The notes: a model not told the origin generated them from the sequence alone. 61,843 nucleotides of DNA from Desulfotignum sp. (GCA_011389555.1 JAABUD010000046.1:1-61843); one strand, 5' to 3'. Counted from the first letter of the stretch, positions 45,196-55,186 are shown. Numbers and translations are program-made.

Positions 45196-47316
45196 TCACA
45201 CCCCCAGAATGTTCAAAATCTGATTGGCGGAATCGGTCACCACGGTACCGGGTCCGAAAATCCCGGCTGCCCCGGCCTGTGTCAGAAAATCATAATCCCC
45301 GGGCGGGATGATGCCCCCCACCACCACCCGGATATCTTCGGCATCCTGTTTGGCAAGTTCCTCGATCACCCGGGGTACCAGGGTTTTGTGTCCGGCGGCC
45401 AGACTGGACACCCCCACCACGTGCACATCGTTTTCCACGGCCATTTTGGCGGCCTCATCCGGGGTCTGGAACATGGGGCCCAAGTCCACATCAAACCCGA
45501 AATCCGCGTATGCCGTGGCGATCACCTTGACCCCGCGGTCATGGCCGTCCTGGCCCATCTTGGAAAGAAGTATTCTGGGACGTCGACCCGTCTTTTTCTC
45601 GAAATCCGCGGTGCGCTTGCGCAGGGATGCCAGAATCTCGGGATCCGCGTTCTGGGCATACACCCCGGAAATACACTGGGTGGTGGCCACAAACCGGGTG
45701 AACACTGTTTCCATGGCATCGGAGATCTCCCCCACCGTGGCCCTGGCCCGGACGGCGGGCAGGCAGGCGGCCAGCAGGTTATCCCCGGTCTCACAGGCGT
45801 TTGTGATGTCCTCCAGGGCCTTTTTCACGACCGCATTGTCCCGGGTTTTCCGGATCTGTTCCAGACGCGCCACCTGCTCGTTACGCACTTCCTCGGACAC
45901 CTCTCTGAACGGGATCGGGGCTTCTTCGTCCACCCGGTATTTGTTGACGCCCACAATCACATCCTGGCCCTGATCGATGCGGGCCTGGCGCCGGGCCGCC
46001 ACCTCTTCGATGCGCATTTTGGGCATGCCGGACTCGATGGCCTTGGCCATGCCGCCCAGGTCCTCGATCTCTTTTAAGATCTTTCTGACCTCATCGACGA
46101 TGTTCTGGGTCAGGGTCTCCACATAATAGGAGCCGCCCAGAGGATCCACCACATCACAGATATGGGTTTCCTCCTGGATAATAATCTGGGTGTTGCGGGA
46201 AATGCGGGCCGACAGCTCCGTGGGCAGGCCCACGGCCTCGTCAAACGAGTTGGTGTGCAGGCTCTGGGTGCCCCCCAGCACGGCGGACAGGCACTCCAGG
46301 GTGGTGCGGACAACATTGTTGTAGGGATCCTGCTGGGTCAGGCTCCAGCCCGATGTCTGGCAGTGGGTGCGCAGCATCTTGGATTTGGGATTTTGGGGAT
46401 TGAACTGAGACATCAGTTCGGCCCACAGAAATCTTGCCGCCCTGAGCATGGCAATGTCCATGAAAAAATTCATGCCGATGCCGAAAAAAAACGACAGCCG
46501 GGGGGCGAACCGGTCAATATCCAGGCCCGTGGCCAGGGCCGCCTTGACATATTCCAGGCCGTCGGCCAGGGTGAACGCGGTCTGGAGCACGGAATCGGCA
46601 CCGGCTTCCATGATGTGATACCCGGAAATGCTGATGGTGTTGAATTTGGGCATGTGATCCGAACAGAACCCGATGATGTCCGAAATGATGCGCATGGAGG
46701 GTTCCGGCGGATAAATATAGGTGTTCCGGGTCAGATATTCCTTGAGAATGTCATTCTGGATGGTGCCCATGAGCTGATCATGTTTGACCCCCTGCTCTTC
46801 GGCGGCCACGATATACCCGGCCAGGATGGGCAGCACGGCCCCGTTCATGGTCATGGACACGGACATCTGGTCCAGGGGGATCTGATCGAACAGGATTTTC
46901 ATGTCCTCCACGGAATCGATGGCCACCCCGGCCTTGCCCACATCCCCGGCCACCCGGGGATGATCGGAATCATATCCCCGGTGGGTGGGCAGATCAAAGG
47001 CCACGGACAGCCCTTTCTGGCCGGCGGCCAGATTCTTGCGATAAAATTCGTTGGATTCCTTGGCCGTGGAAAACCCGGCATACTGGCGGATGGTCCAGGG
47101 TCTTCCCGCGTACATGGTGGCCTTGGGTCCCCGGACAAAAGGATCGAACCCGGGCAGGGTCCCGGCACATTCCAGATCCCGGGTATCCAGATCCGTGTAC
47201 AGCGGTTTGATGTCAACCCCTTCCGGTGTTTTCCGGGTCAGAGATGACAAAGGTTTTCCCCGCAGTTCCTTTTCGGCGAGCGCTTCCCATTTTTCGATAT
47301 CAGACAGGTGAGACAT
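45196..47316 (-). CDS. Methylmalonyl-CoA mutase
   Basis: The 706-residue protein contains both the (beta/alpha)8 substrate barrel ([37 protein letters not shown], and the [17 protein letters not shown] region) and the C-terminal B12 domain with the base-off motif DGHDRG (near 600) and a GG...PPGDYDFL end. It interconverts (R)-methylmalonyl-CoA and succinyl-CoA by a radical mechanism. It is homodimer-like, not split into MutA/MutB here. GGAGG precedes the ATG. Epimerase gene upstream, MeaB downstream. Confidence 0.95.
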   Translation of the reverse strand: MSHLSDIEKWEALAEKELRGKPLSSLTRKTPEGVDIKPLYTDLDTRDLECAGTLPGFDPFVRGPKATMYAGRPWTIRQYAGFSTAKESNEFYRKNLAAGQKGLSVAFDLPTHRGYDSDHPRVAGDVGKAGVAIDSVEDMKILFDQIPLDQMSVSMTMNGAVLPILAGYIVAAEEQGVKHDQLMGTIQNDILKEYLTRNTYIYPPEPSMRIISDIIGFCSDHMPKFNTISISGYHIMEAGADSVLQTAFTLADGLEYVKAALATGLDIDRFAPRLSFFFGIGMNFFMDIAMLRAARFLWAELMSQFNPQNPKSKMLRTHCQTSGWSLTQQDPYNNVVRTTLECLSAVLGGTQSLHTNSFDEAVGLPTELSARISRNTQIIIQEETHICDVVDPLGGSYYVETLTQNIVDEVRKILKEIEDLGGMAKAIESGMPKMRIEEVAARRQARIDQGQDVIVGVNKYRVDEEAPIPFREVSEEVRNEQVARLEQIRKTRDNAVVKKALEDITNACETGDNLLAACLPAVRARATVGEISDAMETVFTRFVATTQCISGVYAQNADPEILASLRKRTADFEKKTGRRPRILLSKMGQDGHDRGVKVIATAYADFGFDVDLGPMFQTPDEAAKMAVENDVHVVGVSSLAAGHKTLVPRVIEELAKQDAEDIRVVVGGIIPPGDYDFLTQAGAAGIFGPGTVVTDSANQILNILGV

Positions 47317-47400
47317 GGTTATCCTCCAAAATTGTCTTTCTCGGGTTGTCGGTTACCGGCATCTGACATGAACAAAGATTGAAATATCTGTTCACCGAAC

Positions 47401-47802
47401 TTACCGTTCACACAGTTCCACCAGAACCCCGGCAGTGGCTTTGGGGTGCAGAAAAGCGATCTTTGCGCCGCCAGCCCCTTTTCGGGGGGTTTCATCGATG
47501 AGTTGAATGCCTTTTTCCCTGAGTTCCGCCAGAGCGTCTTCGATATTTTCCACCTGAAACGCCACATGCTGGATGCCTTCGCCCTTTTTTTCAATATATT
47601 TGGCAATCGGTCCGTCCGGGGCCGTGGATTCCAGCAGCTCCACCTCGCTTTCCCCCACCGGCAAAAACGCAGTGGTCACCTTCTGTTCCGCCACGGTCTC
47701 GGTCCCTTCCAGAGAAAGCCCCAGCCCGTCTGTCCAGAAATTTTTCCGGCCGTCAATACTGTTGACTGCAATGCCCAGATGATCGATTTTCAGTATTTTC
47801 AT
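47401..47802 (-). CDS. mce: Methylmalonyl-CoA epimerase
   Basis: The 133-residue glyoxalase-fold (VOC) protein has metal ligands in IDHLGIAVNSIDG, the central EGIQHVAFQVENIE and the C-terminal VLVELCE. It interconverts (S)- and (R)-methylmalonyl-CoA, linking the carboxylase product to the mutase. First gene of the module: GGGAGA before the ATG and a sigma70-like promoter about 50 bp upstream. Confidence 0.93.
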   Translation of the reverse strand: MKILKIDHLGIAVNSIDGRKNFWTDGLGLSLEGTETVAEQKVTTAFLPVGESEVELLESTAPDGPIAKYIEKKGEGIQHVAFQVENIEDALAELREKGIQLIDETPRKGAGGAKIAFLHPKATAGVLVELCER

Positions 47803-47854
47803 TCTGATTCTCCCTTTTTTACACCCTGTTGACCCACTGTTTTCACAACCCCTA

Positions 47855-47884
47855 TCTATAGTGGGATCACCCGATGAAAGTCAA
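47855..47884 (-). promoter_or_regulatory. Sigma70-like promoter of the mce-to-fum module
   Basis: On the minus strand TTGACT (47884-47879) and TATAGA (47860-47855) are separated by 18 bp, and the -10 box lies about 52 nt before the mce ATG. No other match of this quality is seen in the upstream gap. The whole nine-gene cluster could be read from it. Confidence 0.6.
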
Positions 47885-47960
47885 CCTAAATTGATTATAA
47901 TAGATTACTAATATAAATAGGGTTTCTGCAAAAAATGACCCACCGGGATTTCGACCCGGT

Positions 47961-48608
47961 TCACGATACGGTTTTCAGATAATTCAGATAGGCGGGCAGG
48001 ATGATTGATGAATCCAAACCAAGACATTCGGCATATTGTTTGATATATCCCTTCAGATAAACGGGCGAGGGTAATTTTTGCATCACATCCTCTTCGATGG
48101 CCCGGAGTACCGCCACCGGAATTCGGGTAACTGCAAATATTTCGTTGAGTTCCAAATGGAGCGAGGTCCGCACGGATTTCAGATCCGCCCCGGACAAAGC
48201 GGTCCGGGCGTGAATGTCCTCTTTGAGAGACGGGGTATCCATATCCACCTGCTTTTTCTGGATGTTTTTTTTCGTCTGACGGATGGTTTGTTCATCATGC
48301 ATGGAAAACATGGGCTTTGGCTGACGCTGATCCCTTTTTTCCATGTCTGCGGAAGACACATGACCGGCCTCTGTCAGATACCGGTCATACTCCTCTCTTT
48401 TCCGGGCATCCATGAGTACTTTGTAGGCCTTTTTGGACCGCTCGAGAATGGCTTGCCGTTCTGACCCGGAAAAAAGGGAATACGTACTCAAAGAATCGGT
48501 ATCATAGATGGCCAACAACTCACTGTAGGCCGCCTGAATCTGTTCTGGACCGGCGGTGACGGAAATTCCCAATACGTCATAATGGGTCTGTTCATCAGAC
48601 TGTTTCAT
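47961..48608 (-). CDS. J-like domain plus RodZ-like helix-turn-helix protein
   Basis: The 215-residue protein begins with a J-domain-like fold (YDVLGISVTAGPEQIQAAY...KKAYKVLMDARKREEYDRYL) in which the HPD loop needed for DnaK stimulation is replaced by DTD. The C-terminal part (about 145-210) matches the RodZ/HTH_25 type (IPVAVLRAIEEDVMQ, PSPVYLKGYIKQYAECLGLD). It overlaps the MinD-like gene by 4 nt (ATGA). An adaptor role for the ATPase is the most economical reading; chaperone activity is unlikely. Confidence 0.7.
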   Translation of the reverse strand: MKQSDEQTHYDVLGISVTAGPEQIQAAYSELLAIYDTDSLSTYSLFSGSERQAILERSKKAYKVLMDARKREEYDRYLTEAGHVSSADMEKRDQRQPKPMFSMHDEQTIRQTKKNIQKKQVDMDTPSLKEDIHARTALSGADLKSVRTSLHLELNEIFAVTRIPVAVLRAIEEDVMQKLPSPVYLKGYIKQYAECLGLDSSIILPAYLNYLKTVS

Positions 48609-49528
48609 ATCCCTGTTTTCCCTGGCCTGTCGGCAACCGGGGGCGGTTCGAATGAACTCGCTATCTTGCAAAATTCATCCGCCGTGGGGGCATGGGCATA
48701 CTGAGTCACAAAAAGCTGCCTTGACAGAACCGCATTGTGCACATTTTCATCATACCGGATATTGCCCAGAAATCTGAACCCGGAATAAAAATGATGGTTG
48801 CAGACCTTTTCGATTTTTGTGCCCAGTTCCGGGTCATCCCGTTTATGCAACTGGTTGACGACAAAAAGAAATTGAAATGCGGACAGTTTTTGTTTCAACT
48901 GCTCTGCCATGTCCGGGGCCTGTTTTCGGATCTCTTTGAGAATACGAAACGTCTGACCCACCGGATTTCCCGACAAATCCAGGTGGCTTGTGAGCCGATG
49001 GAAGGTTTTTTGTGTCAGGGTCCGCTTGATCATCCTGAAATAAGCCGCCTTGATAAACGCAAACGAATTTTCTATGGCAGTCGGTTCCGAGGTCAACACA
49101 AAAAGGCCCTGATGCGAAGTCAAAAAAAAATCCAGCATATTGAAGCTGGTACCGGCCCCCAGATCCAGAAACACATAATCAAAATCCAGCCCCCGGATGG
49201 ACCGGATGATCTTGTCCTTTTGGGCCGCGTGAAGATTGGGTGCCTCCACCCGGCAGTTGGCAGAACTGACAAAATACAACCCCGGGGTTTTGGTGGGGGC
49301 GACCACCTGTTCCAGATGATTGACCCGCTTGCCGAGAAACCAGTCCAACCCTTTTTCCAGATGATCGACACCCAGAAAGGTGTGCAGATTCGGTGCCCCC
49401 AGATCCAGGTCCACCAGCAGCACCTTTTTTCTTTTCCGGGCCAGCAGAAATCCAAGATTGGCGGTTATCAGGCTTTTTCCGATACCCCCTTTACCACCGC
49501 CTACAGGATATATCTGCGTCGTCTGAAT
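48605..49528 (-). CDS. MinD/FleN-like ParA-family ATPase with apparent ATT start
   Basis: The first standard start codon in frame (at 49423) would cut off the ATP site. Reading the same frame upstream gives QIYPVGGGKGGIGKS, the deviant Walker A, and joins smoothly with LVDLDLGAPNLHTFLG. Between an in-frame TAG and this motif there is no ATG, GTG or TTG. ATT at 49528 has GGGAG at 7-nt spacing and is proposed as the start, giving 307 residues. Later motifs: FDYVFLDLGAGTS (Walker B region) and FVVNQLHKR. Relatives place or count flagella, division or chemotaxis complexes. Confidence 0.75.
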   Translation of the reverse strand: MQTTQIYPVGGGKGGIGKSLITANLGFLLARKRKKVLLVDLDLGAPNLHTFLGVDHLEKGLDWFLGKRVNHLEQVVAPTKTPGLYFVSSANCRVEAPNLHAAQKDKIIRSIRGLDFDYVFLDLGAGTSFNMLDFFLTSHQGLFVLTSEPTAIENSFAFIKAAYFRMIKRTLTQKTFHRLTSHLDLSGNPVGQTFRILKEIRKQAPDMAEQLKQKLSAFQFLFVVNQLHKRDDPELGTKIEKVCNHHFYSGFRFLGNIRYDENVHNAVLSRQLFVTQYAHAPTADEFCKIASSFEPPPVADRPGKTGI

Positions 49529-49681
49529 GATTATTCTCCCGGCCCATATCTTTGATTGGAATTCATACTATGTCAAAAATGCCGGATCGTGTCAAGAATT
49601 GTTGGTTCATTGACATTCCGGCATATGTCACCTATGTTGTACCCCTTCACCCCCAGCACTGAAAGGCATTTGACAATCGAT

Positions 49682-50707
49682 ATGGATACGACAGATCTGG
49701 CCCGGTACCTGAACACCCCTATGGCCATCGGCGGCAAAACCATCCACGGCCGGATGGTGCTGGCCCCCATGGCCGGCATCGGGCACGTGGCTTTCCGGGA
49801 ACTGGTGGCGGAACAAGGCGGATGCGCGCTGCTGTTCACGGGCATGTGTTCCGCCAAAGCGGTTCCCCATGAAAATCCGGCCCAATCGATGGTGTTTCGC
49901 TGGCGCCCCCGGGAACTGCCGTTCACGGTGTGCCAGATCTTTGGATCCGAACCCGGAGAGATGGCCCTTGCCGCCCGGCGCATTGAAAACGAAGGCTTTT
50001 TCGGGGTGGATCTGAATTTCGGATGTTCCGTGGCGGCCATCTGTAAAAAAGGTTGCGGGGCCGCGCTGTTGAAGGCCCCGGACCACGCGGCCCGCATTGT
50101 GGCGGCCGTCAGAAAAGCGGTACAGATCCCGGTGTTTGTCAAGTTCCGCACCGGGTGGTCCGATGATCCGCCATATGCGGCAGACATGGCAAGACGGTTC
50201 GAAAGCGCCGGGGCCGACGCGTTGACCTTTCACCCCCGGGTGGCCCCGGACCGCCGCAACCGGCCCCCGAAACTGGATATCATCACCCGGGTGAACCAGG
50301 CGGTAACCATCCCGGTCTTTGGCAACGGCAATCTTTTCACCATAAAAGACGGTATTCGCATGCTGTCACAGACCGGATGTCAGGGCCTTTCACTGGGCCG
50401 CATGGCTGTGGCCCGGCCCTGGATTTTCGCCCGATGGACCGGTACAGCACAAGTGGATGAGACCATCTATCACTCCACGGCCCGGCGCCTGCTCGAACGG
50501 CTGGACCATCACTATCCATCGCCTTTCAACCTGAAGCTGTTCAAGAAGTTCGCCCCCTACTTCTGTGCCAATTTCAAGTTTTCCCTGTTTTTGCTGAAAC
50601 AGTTGAATCAGGCAAAAACCATGGATGAGATGGCGCAGGCCATCGATCAACTGTTCATCCCCTGCCCGGAAACCCTGTCCGTTCCCAATCAGAACCTGTT
50701 TGTATAG
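49682..50707 (+). CDS. tRNA-dihydrouridine synthase family protein
   Basis: The 341-residue FMN TIM-barrel reduces uridines in tRNA D-loops. Dus signatures: VLAPMAGIGHVAFREL, the GVDLNFGCSVAAICKKGCGAALL segment with the catalytic Cys in the expected loop, IPVFVKFRTGW, ADALTFHPR, and VFGNGNLFT with LGRMAVARPWIF. The ATG at 49682 was chosen as the start nearest the conserved core; ATGs at 49625 and 49634 are possible. Divergent from the MinD-like gene with a short gap. Confidence 0.85.
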   Translation: MDTTDLARYLNTPMAIGGKTIHGRMVLAPMAGIGHVAFRELVAEQGGCALLFTGMCSAKAVPHENPAQSMVFRWRPRELPFTVCQIFGSEPGEMALAARRIENEGFFGVDLNFGCSVAAICKKGCGAALLKAPDHAARIVAAVRKAVQIPVFVKFRTGWSDDPPYAADMARRFESAGADALTFHPRVAPDRRNRPPKLDIITRVNQAVTIPVFGNGNLFTIKDGIRMLSQTGCQGLSLGRMAVARPWIFARWTGTAQVDETIYHSTARRLLERLDHHYPSPFNLKLFKKFAPYFCANFKFSLFLLKQLNQAKTMDEMAQAIDQLFIPCPETLSVPNQNLFV

Positions 50708-50720
50708 GCTGCAAAAAGGC

Positions 50721-51017
50721 CTATAGCCCCAGGATGCTCAACCCTTCTTCCAGTTCGAAATAGGGTTTGATCTCATATTGATACCCCGGCACCCCGAAAT
50801 AGATGGCCAGGCTGTCCCCGATGGCCTGCAATCCTTCGGCCAGGCGGCTGTTGTCCAGTTCATAATAGGTCAAAGAGTGCATACCTGTCCGTCTGCTGGC
50901 CGAAATATACGGCCCTTTCTTGGTGATGAAATCCGGCAGGGGCGGGGCGGTCAGATACCGTTTGGCAATTTCACGGGTACTTTCCGGGGGATAGGTGACA
51001 TTGGAAACAACGATCAT
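50721..51017 (-). CDS. Small protein of unknown function
   Basis: The 98-residue protein (MIVVSNVTYPPESTREIAKRYL...YISASRRTGMHSLTYYELDN) has a good AAAGGAG before its ATG and lies 15 bp after the SPOR gene, so it is probably the last gene of that cluster. No membrane span, no recognised family. The pattern of strands and helices would suit a dimeric ferredoxin-like (ABM/EthD-like) fold, a guess only. Confidence 0.6.
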   Translation of the reverse strand: MIVVSNVTYPPESTREIAKRYLTAPPLPDFITKKGPYISASRRTGMHSLTYYELDNSRLAEGLQAIGDSLAIYFGVPGYQYEIKPYFELEEGLSILGL

Positions 51018-51032
51018 GGTGATTCTCCTTTT

Positions 51033-52313
51033 TCAGTCTTTGTTGCTGACAAAAAATTCTTCAATCATGTTTTCTGAAATCAAATGGTTGCCATACGCTG
51101 CGGCCGTCTGTCTGTCTCGGAATTCAGACACCTGGATCAGATACCAGGTTTTGCCGCCGCCCGTGGTTGTTTTGATCCTTGCATCCATGCCTTTTTGCGT
51201 CAGGGCCGTCAAATACTGCCTGGCATGGGTCCGGGTCAGGTAGGCCGCCACCTGAATGGTAAAGGGTTTGGGCACGCGCTCTTCAATCACGGTTTTGGTT
51301 TTTTCCACCGGTTCCGGCGCATCCACGTAAAAAACAGAATACAACACAAACAGGAGCGCCCCAACACATACCCCCCCCATGATCCCGGCTTTCAGATAAA
51401 ACCGCTGACGGGTCTGGGGGCGGGTGCCGGAACTGCCCTGTTTCAAGAAAGAAACCAGGGCCGACCCTGCCCGGGCCATGCGGCTGTGCAGGGTTTGCCC
51501 TGTGAGCCGGATTTGTTTCAGCACCCCCGGGACCGGCAAGGATGCACGGATCCTGTTTTCCGACCGGACGGCGTTTCGGAGCGTTTCCGGGACCGGTTCG
51601 CCGGGAAACACCGTTTTTTTCCGGAGCGGTACGGCCGTCAGGTCCTGGATCTCCTGCTGGAACTGTTTCCCTGACTCAGGATCTGCCAGTATCTGAGCAT
51701 ACACCTGTCTGGCAATGAAATCCATTCGCCCGGTGTCCAGAAAAATCCGGGCCAGCAGCGGCAGCAATCCGGACGTGGTGTAATGGACCTGGGCCAGACG
51801 GGTCAGCAATGCCTGGTCCCCGGCTGTCATCTGCCGGCCCGCTGCAAGCTGTTCCAGCCACAGGGCGGCCAGCACGTCATCATGGGGTGTCGATGACAGA
51901 TAGACCTGGACCGCCTGTCCCACATTATCAAAGTGCCGGTCAAATGTCAGGGCAAACCGGGCCAGGGACCGGGTCATCAGCAATCTCAATTTTCCGGATC
52001 TAACCGGAGACGGTAAAATCGAATCATAGATCCGGACGGCCTGACGGTATTTTCTTTCCGCCCGGGCCGCAATGCCTGCCTGCTCCCACACCTTTGCCTC
52101 ATGAATCCGTTTTTGAATCATCCACACGCCGGCCAGATGCATCAGGACACTGATCACGGCATAACAGACACCGGTCACTCCGATGAAAAACCCCACCTGC
52201 CCCGGACCGGCCCGCAATGGACTGACCCAGGGCAACAGGAAAAAACACCCGGGCACCGAAACCAGAAGGGTCAGCCAGAGCCGGACACCGATATTTCTCA
52301 ACCACCGGCTCAT
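51033..52313 (-). CDS. SPOR-domain membrane protein
   Basis: The 426-residue protein has two N-terminal membrane segments (about 10-60), a cytoplasmic-looking helical region with TPR-like character (KYRQAVRIYDSIL...), a third membrane span (AGIMGGVCVGALLFVLYSVFYV, about 318-340) and a C-terminal SPOR domain (KPFTIQVAAYLTRTHARQYL...WYLIQVSEFRDRQTAAAYG), which binds denuded peptidoglycan at division sites. It overlaps the penicillin-binding protein gene by 4 nt. Confidence 0.78.
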   Translation of the reverse strand: MSRWLRNIGVRLWLTLLVSVPGCFFLLPWVSPLRAGPGQVGFFIGVTGVCYAVISVLMHLAGVWMIQKRIHEAKVWEQAGIAARAERKYRQAVRIYDSILPSPVRSGKLRLLMTRSLARFALTFDRHFDNVGQAVQVYLSSTPHDDVLAALWLEQLAAGRQMTAGDQALLTRLAQVHYTTSGLLPLLARIFLDTGRMDFIARQVYAQILADPESGKQFQQEIQDLTAVPLRKKTVFPGEPVPETLRNAVRSENRIRASLPVPGVLKQIRLTGQTLHSRMARAGSALVSFLKQGSSGTRPQTRQRFYLKAGIMGGVCVGALLFVLYSVFYVDAPEPVEKTKTVIEERVPKPFTIQVAAYLTRTHARQYLTALTQKGMDARIKTTTGGGKTWYLIQVSEFRDRQTAAAYGNHLISENMIEEFFVSNKD

Positions 52314-54307
52314 CGCACCGTTTCCCCGCACAGATCCTGCCCTTTTTTCACGGCCACGATGATGCCGGGACGGGAATCCCGGGCATCGATGCGGCATCCC
52401 GTATCTGGATCGATTTTTTCAAACCGGATCTCTTCCGGGACCGGAAAATGTCTTTCCGGTTCATCCGCCAGGGCCTGCCGCATGAACCGGGCCCACACGG
52501 GGGCCGCTCCCCGGCCACCCGTAATCCCGACCCTGTTTTTGTCTTTCAGCGGCTGCTGCCGGTCAAACCCGATCCATACAGAGGTGCACAGGGTCGGGGT
52601 GAACCCGGTAAACCACGCATCCATGAAATTGCTGGAAGTGCCGGTTTTCCCCGCACAGGGCCGGGTGAACCCATGATCCCGGACCCTTCGGCCGGAACCG
52701 GTGTCCACCACGGCTTTCATCATATCCACCACCTGGTAGGCGGTTCCGGGGTCCAGCACCGGCTGTTTTTGAACCAGGTGTTCGAACAGGACCCGGCCAA
52801 AAGGGTCTTCCACCCGCCAGAACAAAAACGGCGCATGCCGGTTGCCGGCGCTGGCAAACACGGAAAACGCGGCCGCCATTTCCAGCGGCGTGACCCCGGC
52901 TGCCCCCAGGGCAATGGAAAAAACATCCGGCATCGGACTGTCAATGCCGCATTTTCTGGCGATGTCCACCACGGCATCCGGCCCGGTGCGCTGAACCAGC
53001 TGGGCCGCAATGGTATTGACCGACCGGGTCATGGCGGTTTTCAACACCATATCTCCCTGAAACCCGCGATCAAAATTCCGGGGCTGCCAGTCTGACGTCC
53101 CGGGAACCGGAATGGTCACGGGCTGATCCGTCATCAGGGAGCCCGGGTGCAGCCCGGTTTTTTCAAATGCGGCATAATAGACAAACGGTTTGAATCCGCT
53201 GCCGGCCTGGCGACGGGCATGGGTGGCCCGATTGAATTCACTCTCGAAGTAATCCCGCCCCCCCACCATGGCACGCACGGCACCCGTGGCCGGGTCCACC
53301 GCCACCAGAGCCCCCTGGGGCCGGGGTGAGTTTTCAGTTGAACGCCCCATGTGTTGATCCATCTCCTCCAAACCCTGCCGCAACGACATCCTTGCCAGTT
53401 CCTGGAGACGGGAATCCAGGGTGGCATACACACGGATGCCGCCTCTGTATACCACATTTTCACCATACGCATCGATCAACGCCTTGATCAGGGCATCCAG
53501 AAAATAACTCCCGCTTCGGGCATCGCGTTTCTCCCGGTTCAGGACCGGAATCTCCGATGCGGCCGATACGGCCTGCTCCGAAGTGATATACCCGGTGTCT
53601 TTCATGCGCTGCAGCACCACCTGTCTTCGTTTCAATGCCCGGTCCATGTGGTGGAACGGGTTGTAGGCGGACGGGGATTTGGGCAGTCCCGCCAGAAGGG
53701 CTGCCTCGGACAGGGTCAATTCCCGGGCCGATTTTCCGAAAAACGTGTCCGCCGCTTTTTCAACGCCCTGGGCACCGGCCCCGAAATGGATCTGGTTGAT
53801 ATAGACTTCCAGGATTTCCGCCTTGGAATGGGTGGCCTCGATCTGAAACGAAACCAGAAGCTCCCTGAATTTTCTGGAAAACGACTGTTCAAACGAAAAA
53901 AACAGGTTTTTGGCCAGCTGCTGGGTAATGGTGGAGGCCCCCTCCACCCGGCCGGGTTCAAACAGGGTAACATACAGGGCCTTGGCTGTTCTGAGCTTGT
54001 TGATGCCATGATGCTCGAAGAACCGGTGGTCCTCCGTGGCCACAATGGCATTGATGAAATCAGGCGTTACCCGGCTCAATGGAACACTTTCCCGCTCGCC
54101 CAGGTGCAGCGCCACCTGACCGGATGTATTGTAAATGAGACTCTGGGGGGTTTCAATGATCCGGCTCAGATCTTCCGGGAGCCGGGGCAGATCCGACGAC
54201 GTATACAGTACCAGAAGGGTGACCGAAAAAACGGCGCAGCAAACCAGGATGAGGCCGGCGAAAAATACCAGCCGCACGGCGGCCCACATGCGGCAAATGC
54301 CTTTCAT
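52310..54307 (-). CDS. Class A penicillin-binding protein (PBP1)
   Basis: The 665-residue protein has one N-terminal membrane segment (about 8-33), a GT51 glycosyltransferase (EDHRFFEHHG, GASTITQQLAKNL, KAEILEVYINQIHFG) and a transpeptidase with GSGFKPF (S-x-x-K), SVN (TRSVNT) and KTGT. It polymerises and cross-links peptidoglycan in the periplasm. It overlaps both neighbours by 4 nt (ATGA), so upstream unknown protein, PBP and SPOR protein are strictly co-translated, implying one envelope-building function. Confidence 0.94.
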   Translation of the reverse strand: MKGICRMWAAVRLVFFAGLILVCCAVFSVTLLVLYTSSDLPRLPEDLSRIIETPQSLIYNTSGQVALHLGERESVPLSRVTPDFINAIVATEDHRFFEHHGINKLRTAKALYVTLFEPGRVEGASTITQQLAKNLFFSFEQSFSRKFRELLVSFQIEATHSKAEILEVYINQIHFGAGAQGVEKAADTFFGKSARELTLSEAALLAGLPKSPSAYNPFHHMDRALKRRQVVLQRMKDTGYITSEQAVSAASEIPVLNREKRDARSGSYFLDALIKALIDAYGENVVYRGGIRVYATLDSRLQELARMSLRQGLEEMDQHMGRSTENSPRPQGALVAVDPATGAVRAMVGGRDYFESEFNRATHARRQAGSGFKPFVYYAAFEKTGLHPGSLMTDQPVTIPVPGTSDWQPRNFDRGFQGDMVLKTAMTRSVNTIAAQLVQRTGPDAVVDIARKCGIDSPMPDVFSIALGAAGVTPLEMAAAFSVFASAGNRHAPFLFWRVEDPFGRVLFEHLVQKQPVLDPGTAYQVVDMMKAVVDTGSGRRVRDHGFTRPCAGKTGTSSNFMDAWFTGFTPTLCTSVWIGFDRQQPLKDKNRVGITGGRGAAPVWARFMRQALADEPERHFPVPEEIRFEKIDPDTGCRIDARDSRPGIIVAVKKGQDLCGETVR

Positions 54308-55179
54308 GAATGGGCGCCCTTGAGGATCAGACCCAGCTGCCAGACCGCCCACTCCCTGGCATTGACAAACAATACCCGGACCCGGGCCTGGTGGCGGATT
54401 TCAAACCCCAGCCGGATAAATCCGTCTTCCGCCTCGTTCCAGATCCCCACCCGGGCAATGACCCCTTCCTGATCCAGCAGCAGATCCGTGTCCGGCAGCA
54501 GATCCGGAATCATCTCAGGGGGCAGTTTGAATACGGCATCAAAAAACAGGTCCACGGGATAAATCCGGCCGGAAAATTCATGAAATGTCTCAAGGGTACC
54601 GGGTTCCAGATATTGTTTTTCGGCAATGGCGGTCAGGGTATCCCGGGTCATACCGATCTGATGGACCACCCGGTTGCCGGTGTTGATAAAATAGATCTTC
54701 ATTCCATTTTCCAGGCCTTCACAAAAAATGCGGTCCGTGACATCCCCGTTGAGCAGCCAGATGAGACGGGCCGGTTCCAGAATCTGTCTGGCATGGGTTA
54801 ACGGAAGGGATCGATACAGTTCTTTGAAATGAGATCTGTCCAGGGTGACCCATTCTCCGGGCAACAGGCGGCGGGCGATACCGGAAAACGAATCGGCCCG
54901 GTGGGCAAATGCCCGGGTATCACTTTTCCGGTCGATCAGCTGACTCACGGTATCATGGGCCGTCAGGGTGTCCCGGCCCAGTTCCCAGACCGCCCCTTTT
55001 TCCGGCCGGGTATGATTGATGGCGACCAGAAACCGGCCCAGCATCTGCTCCCCCCAGTCGAAACGAAACTCTGAAAATATCAGCACAGCCGACAGAATCA
55101 TCACGCTGATATTCAAAAAGGAAACTGTCCGGGTCAACCGTTCCCGGCAACCGGCGGGCGCATACCATCCAGAAGTCAT
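54304..55179 (-). CDS. Membrane-anchored protein of unknown function in the PBP operon
   Basis: The 291-residue protein has one membrane span (FLNISVMILSAVLIFSEF, about 21-38) and a roughly 250-residue domain with no recognised family. Short segments such as GMKIYFINTGNRVVHQIGM and RVRVLFVNAREWAVWQLGL look like two related strands of a duplicated fold. It overlaps the PBP gene by 4 nt and follows the zinc-ribbon gene by 7 bp. Confidence 0.6.
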   Translation of the reverse strand: MTSGWYAPAGCRERLTRTVSFLNISVMILSAVLIFSEFRFDWGEQMLGRFLVAINHTRPEKGAVWELGRDTLTAHDTVSQLIDRKSDTRAFAHRADSFSGIARRLLPGEWVTLDRSHFKELYRSLPLTHARQILEPARLIWLLNGDVTDRIFCEGLENGMKIYFINTGNRVVHQIGMTRDTLTAIAEKQYLEPGTLETFHEFSGRIYPVDLFFDAVFKLPPEMIPDLLPDTDLLLDQEGVIARVGIWNEAEDGFIRLGFEIRHQARVRVLFVNAREWAVWQLGLILKGAHS

Positions 55180-55186
55180 GAAAATG

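Noticed and set aside
46160-46330. Reading the mutase as a split alpha/beta pair
   Set aside because: One uninterrupted 706-residue frame includes both barrel and B12 domains.
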